From NCBI RefSeq assembly GCF_004366075.1, contig NZ_SODU01000002.1, positions 310,001 to 374,000 of the forward strand: DNA of 64,000 nucleotides, written 5' to 3'. The DNA is from Kribbella pratensis (GTDB lineage: Bacteria; Actinomycetota; Actinomycetes; Propionibacteriales; Kribbellaceae). Positions 60,247 through 64,000 of this stretch are shown here, piece after piece. Within the stretch, counting starts at the first letter, position 1, and each line of letters starts with the position of its first letter. The notes under the pieces are model-generated. The model worked only from the letters and a program-made list of their open reading frames with translations, did no database searches and was not told where the DNA came from. The position numbers were made by a program, and so were the translations under genes.

Positions 60247-60862
60247 GCGCCGCACCGTTCAGGCGGTCCAGGACCACACCACGCGCCAGATCCGCCAGGA
60301 TCGCCTCGGCCTCCTGGACCGTTGCCGCTGCACGGCTGACCGTAGCGTCCCGTTCCGCATCGTCAGCTGTGGTGAACCGCCGACGACATCCGGCGCAGTG
60401 CGTCGCCGACAGGTCGGACCACGCTCCGCAGGACGAGCACCGTCGTGCCCGCAAGAGGCGCTCGGCTGTGGATAACCGTCGACGTTCCAGCAGTGCACGC
60501 TGCCAGCGCTCCTGCGCCTGCGGCAGGTACTCGACCAGTTGCCGGTCCGTGAAGCTCTTCCCGCCGCCGGCCAGCACCGCCGAGGTCAGCCTCGCTGCGG
60601 CATCCCGATGAACGCCGGTCGCCTTCCCCATCGGACCCACGGTCACCAGCAGCGGGAACCAGCCGAGCGTCTGCAGTCGCAGCGCGGCGTCGCCACGGTT
60701 CCAGCGCAGGGACATGGTGGACGTGTTGTCCGGATCCGCGGTCCAGCCGGCCGGGCGCAGCGCCACCTCGAACAGGGCTCGCTGCGGGGCGTCCAGCGCG
60801 GCATGGGGCAGGAGCAGGTGAGTGTGGTGCCGACGGACCAGCCCGGCACGTTCGACAGCCAC
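60239..60862 (-). CDS. Zinc-ribbon protein, first gene of the HerA cluster
   Basis: The 207-residue product has an unassigned N-terminal domain of 115 residues and a zinc ribbon with C142-x-x-C145 and C156-x-x-C159 (CSSCGAW, CAGC), then a helical tail. I recognise no family. Its stop overlaps the start of the membrane protein gene by 8 bp. It is the first gene of the leftward series, 44 bp after a palindrome. Confidence 0.75.
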   Translation of the reverse strand: MAVERAGLVRRHHTHLLLPHAALDAPQRALFEVALRPAGWTADPDNTSTMSLRWNRGDAALRLQTLGWFPLLVTVGPMGKATGVHRDAAARLTSAVLAGGGKSFTDRQLVEYLPQAQERWQRALLERRRLSTAERLLRARRCSSCGAWSDLSATHCAGCRRRFTTADDAERDATVSRAAATVQEAEAILADLARGVVLDRLNGAAHG

Positions 60863-60905
60863 TACGTCCTCCCGAGACCGTGCGGCCTCCCCAGCGGACC
60901 GCGCA

Positions 60906-60921
60906 AGGTAACTGTAGTTAC
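60906..60921. promoter_or_regulatory. Palindrome upstream of the HerA cluster
   Basis: GGTAACT-GT-AGTTACC is a perfect 7-base inverted repeat 44 bp before the first gene of the cluster, in the 268-bp gap shared with the divergent GH92 gene. It is a candidate operator; no regulator gene is adjacent. Nothing else is evident in the gap. Confidence 0.5.
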
Positions 60922-61130
60922 CGCCTGTGCCTGTCGCAGCCCGATCGCGTTGCCACTTGTGGAAAACTCCGGCCCGATGCGGACCGAACGCGACGAGGTC
61001 TTGACCGCGCGTGATCGGCGGGAGACGATTCCGGCCGGGCGCGGGCTGACAACCTTGTCATCGGGGCCGCGTACCTACACCGGTGGACGGGGGCGTCCCG
61101 TCGCGCCGGCCGGATGTGCAAGGAGCGTCG

Positions 61131-64000
61131 ATGAATCTCCGCCGCCCACTGGGGCTCGTCACGTCTCTCACGCTGGTTGTGACACTGTCTGTTGCCATGA
61201 CGCCAGCGCATGCCGCGTCATCTGCTGCCTCGGAGCAGCCGGTGATCAGCGGTTCGTCGTACTTCACCTCGTTCGAGCCAGGCCAGCCACAGCCGGGGTA
61301 CACCGACGCCGTCGAGACCGGCCCGGACGGGAAGCCACGCACCGACGGGGTGCGCGGCCCGACGCCGACCGGGATCGGCGGCAGCGAGATGGACAAGGTC
61401 ACCAAGGTGACCGCGAACGGCGAGAACACCGGTGGCGGCGAGATCGCCACGAACGCCGCCGACGGTGACAAGTTCACCAAGTGGCTGGTGTTCCAGCCGA
61501 CCGGCTGGCTGGTCTACCAGACCTCGGCCCCGGTGGTGATCAAGAAGTACGCGCTGACCTCGGCGAACGACGCGGACGGCCGCGACCCGCAGAACTGGAC
61601 CGTCTCGGGTTCGAACGACGGCACCACGTGGACCACGCTGGACACCCAGACCGGTCAGAGCTTCGAGAACCGGTTCCAGACCAAGGAGTACAGCTTCGCC
61701 AACGACACGGCGTACATGTACTTCAAGCTGGACATCACGCTGAACCACGGTGAGAACATCGTCCAACTCGCCGACTGGTACCTGTCGAACGGCGCCCCGC
61801 TGCCGCCACCCGGCCCGGTCGCCGAGTCGCGCCTCGACTCCGGCCCGACCAGCGCCTACAACGCCCGCGCCCGCGTCGGCTTCACCGGCGTCAAGTCTTT
61901 CCGGTACGCCGGGCACCAGGACGCGGAGGGCCGTGGATACACGTGGAACAAGGTGTCCGACGTCGACCTGAAGGTGGGCAAGGACACCCGCCTCTCGTAC
62001 AAGATCTTCCCCGAGCACGTCGAGGGCGATCTCAGCTACCCGAGCACGTACGCCGCGCTCGACCTGGCGTTCTCCGACGGCACCTATCTGAGCGACCTGA
62101 AGGCCAAGGACCACCACGGCTTCGAACTCAGCCCGCGCGGCCAGGGCGACTCCAAGGCGCTCTACACGAACCAGTGGAACAACATCGAGGCCGATCTCGG
62201 CAAGGTTGCCGCCGGCAAGACGATCACACGGATCCTGGTCGGGTACGACAAGCCGTCCGGACCGGCCGAGTTCCGCGGCTGGATCGACGACGTCCGGATC
62301 GCCGCGGCGATCAACCCGGACCGCGCGGCGCAGAAGACCGCGGCCAAGCACCCGTCGGACCTCGCACTGACCACCCGCGGCACGAACGCGACCGGCGGCT
62401 TCTCGCGGGGCAACAACTTCCCGGCCACCGCCGTACCGCACGGCTTCAACTTCTGGACGCCGGTGACGAACGCCGGGTCCACATCCTGGCTGTACGACTA
62501 CGCCAAGGGCAACAACGAGGCGAACAAGCCGACCATGCAGGCCCTGTCGATCAGCCACGAGCCCAGCCCGTGGATGGGTGACCGGCAGACCTTCCAGGTG
62601 ATGCCGTCGACCGCGGCGACCCCGACCGCGGATCGCAAGGCCCGCGCCTGGTCGTTCAGCCACGACAACGAGATCGCCCGTCCGTACTACTACGGCGTCA
62701 CGTTCGACAACGGCAACGCGGCCGAGATCGCGCCGACCGACCACGCCGCGCTGCTGCGGTTCAGCTTCCCGGCCGGCAAGGCGTCGCTGATCTTCGACAA
62801 CGTCAACAACAGCGGCGGCCTCACTCTCGACCCGGCGACCGGCGTGGTCACTGGGTACTCCGATATCAAGAGCGGACTGTCCACCGGCGCCGGCCGGTTG
62901 TTCGTGTACGGCGTCGTGGACCAGAAGGTTGTTGCTTCGGGCACACTGTCGAACGGGGGCGGGGCGAACGTCGGTGGATACTTCGGCTTCGATCCCACTG
63001 TCACCCAGGTGCAGCTGCGGATCGCGACCTCGCTGATCAGCACCGCACAGGCTCAGAAGAACCTCGGGCTGGAGCTCCCGGTGGGCTCGAAGTTCAGCAA
63101 GGTCAAGGACGCCGCGCAGGCCGCGTGGGACAAGAAGCTCAGCACGATCGAGGTCGAGGGCGCGACGGCCGACCAGCTGACCACGCTGTACTCGAACCTC
63201 TACCGGCTGTTCCTCTACCCGAACAACGGGTCCGAGAACACGGGATCCAAGGACAAGCCGGTCATCATGTACGCGTCGCCGACCTCGCCGAAGGTGGGCA
63301 CCGACACCCCGACCACGACCGGCTCGAAAATCGTCGCCGGGCAGACGTACGTGAACAACGGATTCTGGGACACGTACCGCACGGTGTGGCCGGCGTACTC
63401 GCTGTTCGCGCAGGACGAGGCCGCGGATCTGGTCAACGGATTCGTGCAGCAGTACAAGGACGGCGGCTGGATCTCCCGCTGGTCCTCCCCCGGCTACGCG
63501 AACCTGATGGTCGGTACGTCGTCCGACGTCGCCTTCGCGGACGCGTACCTCAAGGGCATCAAGGGGATCGACGTCCAGCCGATGTACGACGCGGCGGTCA
63601 AGAACGCGTCCGTCGTACCGCCGTCGCAGAACGTCGGCCGCAAGGGCATGGACCTGTCCACGTTCAACGGCTACACGGCCAACACCACCGGTGAGGGCTT
63701 CAGCTGGTCGATGGACGGCTACATCAACGACTTCGGGATCGCGAACCTGTCGAAGGCGTTGTACGACAAGGCGAAGAAGAACGATCCGCGCAAGCAGGAG
63801 TACCTGGACAACTACAAGTACTTCCTGAACCGGGCCCGCAACTACGTCACGCTCTACGACCCGACGGTCGGCTTCTTCCAGGGCAAGGGCCCCGACGGTG
63901 TCTGGGGCAACTCCCCGAGCACCTTCGACCCGCGGGACTGGGGTCACGACTACACCGAGACGAACGCGTGGAACATGGCGTTCTCCACTCCGCAGGACGG
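61131..64000 (+). CDS. Secreted GH92 alpha-mannosidase-like protein (3' truncated by window edge)
   Basis: The frame is open from the ATG at 61131 to the end, giving 956 residues without stop. A signal peptide (SLTLVVTLSVAMTPAHA) is followed by a galactose-binding-like discoidin domain (about 85-225), and a GH92 catalytic region beginning about residue 405 (NNFPATAVPHGFNFWTPVT). It contains GFWDTYRTVWPAYSL, ISRWSSPGYANLMVGTSSD and HDYTETNAWNMAF. GH92 enzymes are calcium-dependent exo-alpha-mannosidases. AAGGAG lies 5 bases before the ATG. Confidence 0.92.
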   Translation, partial: MNLRRPLGLVTSLTLVVTLSVAMTPAHAASSAASEQPVISGSSYFTSFEPGQPQPGYTDAVETGPDGKPRTDGVRGPTPTGIGGSEMDKVTKVTANGENTGGGEIATNAADGDKFTKWLVFQPTGWLVYQTSAPVVIKKYALTSANDADGRDPQNWTVSGSNDGTTWTTLDTQTGQSFENRFQTKEYSFANDTAYMYFKLDITLNHGENIVQLADWYLSNGAPLPPPGPVAESRLDSGPTSAYNARARVGFTGVKSFRYAGHQDAEGRGYTWNKVSDVDLKVGKDTRLSYKIFPEHVEGDLSYPSTYAALDLAFSDGTYLSDLKAKDHHGFELSPRGQGDSKALYTNQWNNIEADLGKVAAGKTITRILVGYDKPSGPAEFRGWIDDVRIAAAINPDRAAQKTAAKHPSDLALTTRGTNATGGFSRGNNFPATAVPHGFNFWTPVTNAGSTSWLYDYAKGNNEANKPTMQALSISHEPSPWMGDRQTFQVMPSTAATPTADRKARAWSFSHDNEIARPYYYGVTFDNGNAAEIAPTDHAALLRFSFPAGKASLIFDNVNNSGGLTLDPATGVVTGYSDIKSGLSTGAGRLFVYGVVDQKVVASGTLSNGGGANVGGYFGFDPTVTQVQLRIATSLISTAQAQKNLGLELPVGSKFSKVKDAAQAAWDKKLSTIEVEGATADQLTTLYSNLYRLFLYPNNGSENTGSKDKPVIMYASPTSPKVGTDTPTTTGSKIVAGQTYVNNGFWDTYRTVWPAYSLFAQDEAADLVNGFVQQYKDGGWISRWSSPGYANLMVGTSSDVAFADAYLKGIKGIDVQPMYDAAVKNASVVPPSQNVGRKGMDLSTFNGYTANTTGEGFSWSMDGYINDFGIANLSKALYDKAKKNDPRKQEYLDNYKYFLNRARNYVTLYDPTVGFFQGKGPDGVWGNSPSTFDPRDWGHDYTETNAWNMAFSTPQD

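Noticed and set aside
61218..63947. A 909-codon minus-strand frame opposite the right-edge gene
   Set aside because: The plus strand carries a signal peptide and clear GH92 motifs. The minus frame is a composition artefact rich in Val-Arg-Gly-Asp.

Overview
The window is about 69% GC by eye, densely coding, uses many GTG starts, and is full of short overlaps between neighbouring genes. It carries the actinobacterial order rpsF-ssb-rpsR-rplI, a zinc-type S18, an MsiK-type sugar-importer ATPase and many small regulator/target pairs. I infer a soil actinobacterium of the Propionibacteriales, most likely Kribbella or a close relative. The genus is a guess from style, not from a search.

Layout. 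The left edge (1-17.7 kb) is an accessory metabolism and regulation zone. It starts with the tail of a secreted metzincin-like protease. It continues with divergent or operonic regulator/target modules of the AraC, HxlR, LysR, ArsR-like, WYL, MerR and MarR types. Several of these have clear palindromes in their shared promoters. From 17.7 to 22.6 kb lies dnaB, whose product is interrupted by two inteins, followed by a cluster of DnaA-box-like motifs and a MATE exporter. From 23.3 to 35.2 kb is a type IV secretion-like cluster (VirD4, VirB4, two VirB6/TrbL paralogues, VirB8-like and VirB2-like proteins, a ParA-like protein with a degenerate P-loop) without any relaxase or integrase. A divergent propeller gene and a tiny secreted-protein gene flank it. 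It sits between rplI and MATE-dnaB. From 35.2 to 37 kb is the rpsF-ssb-rpsR-rplI operon, read leftward.

From 37 to 47.7 kb come transporters, an Lrp/AsnC regulator, endonuclease IV, a Nudix hydrolase, a TetR/SDR module with twin operators, a FemX-like peptidyl transferase with an alanine-racemase-fold partner, and a methyltransferase with a MerR-type promoter. From 47.7 to 52.5 kb is a cell-surface sugar module: a UDP-sulfoquinovose-synthase-like protein, GtrA, a membrane/GT2 fusion glycosyltransferase and an epimerase.

From 52.5 to 60.9 kb is the least explained part, one leftward gene string. It encodes a zinc-ribbon protein, a membrane protein that looks like a VirD4/FtsK ATPase with a lost P-loop, a HerA/DUF87 ATPase with intact Walker motifs, a protein with two complete MESH1/SpoT-type HD hydrolase domains, and a modular toxin-like protein followed by a small immunity-like gene. 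I regard this as the best candidate for an undescribed system. The right edge is a secreted GH92 alpha-mannosidase-like enzyme that runs out of the window. No rRNA, tRNA, CRISPR array, transposase or integrase was seen.
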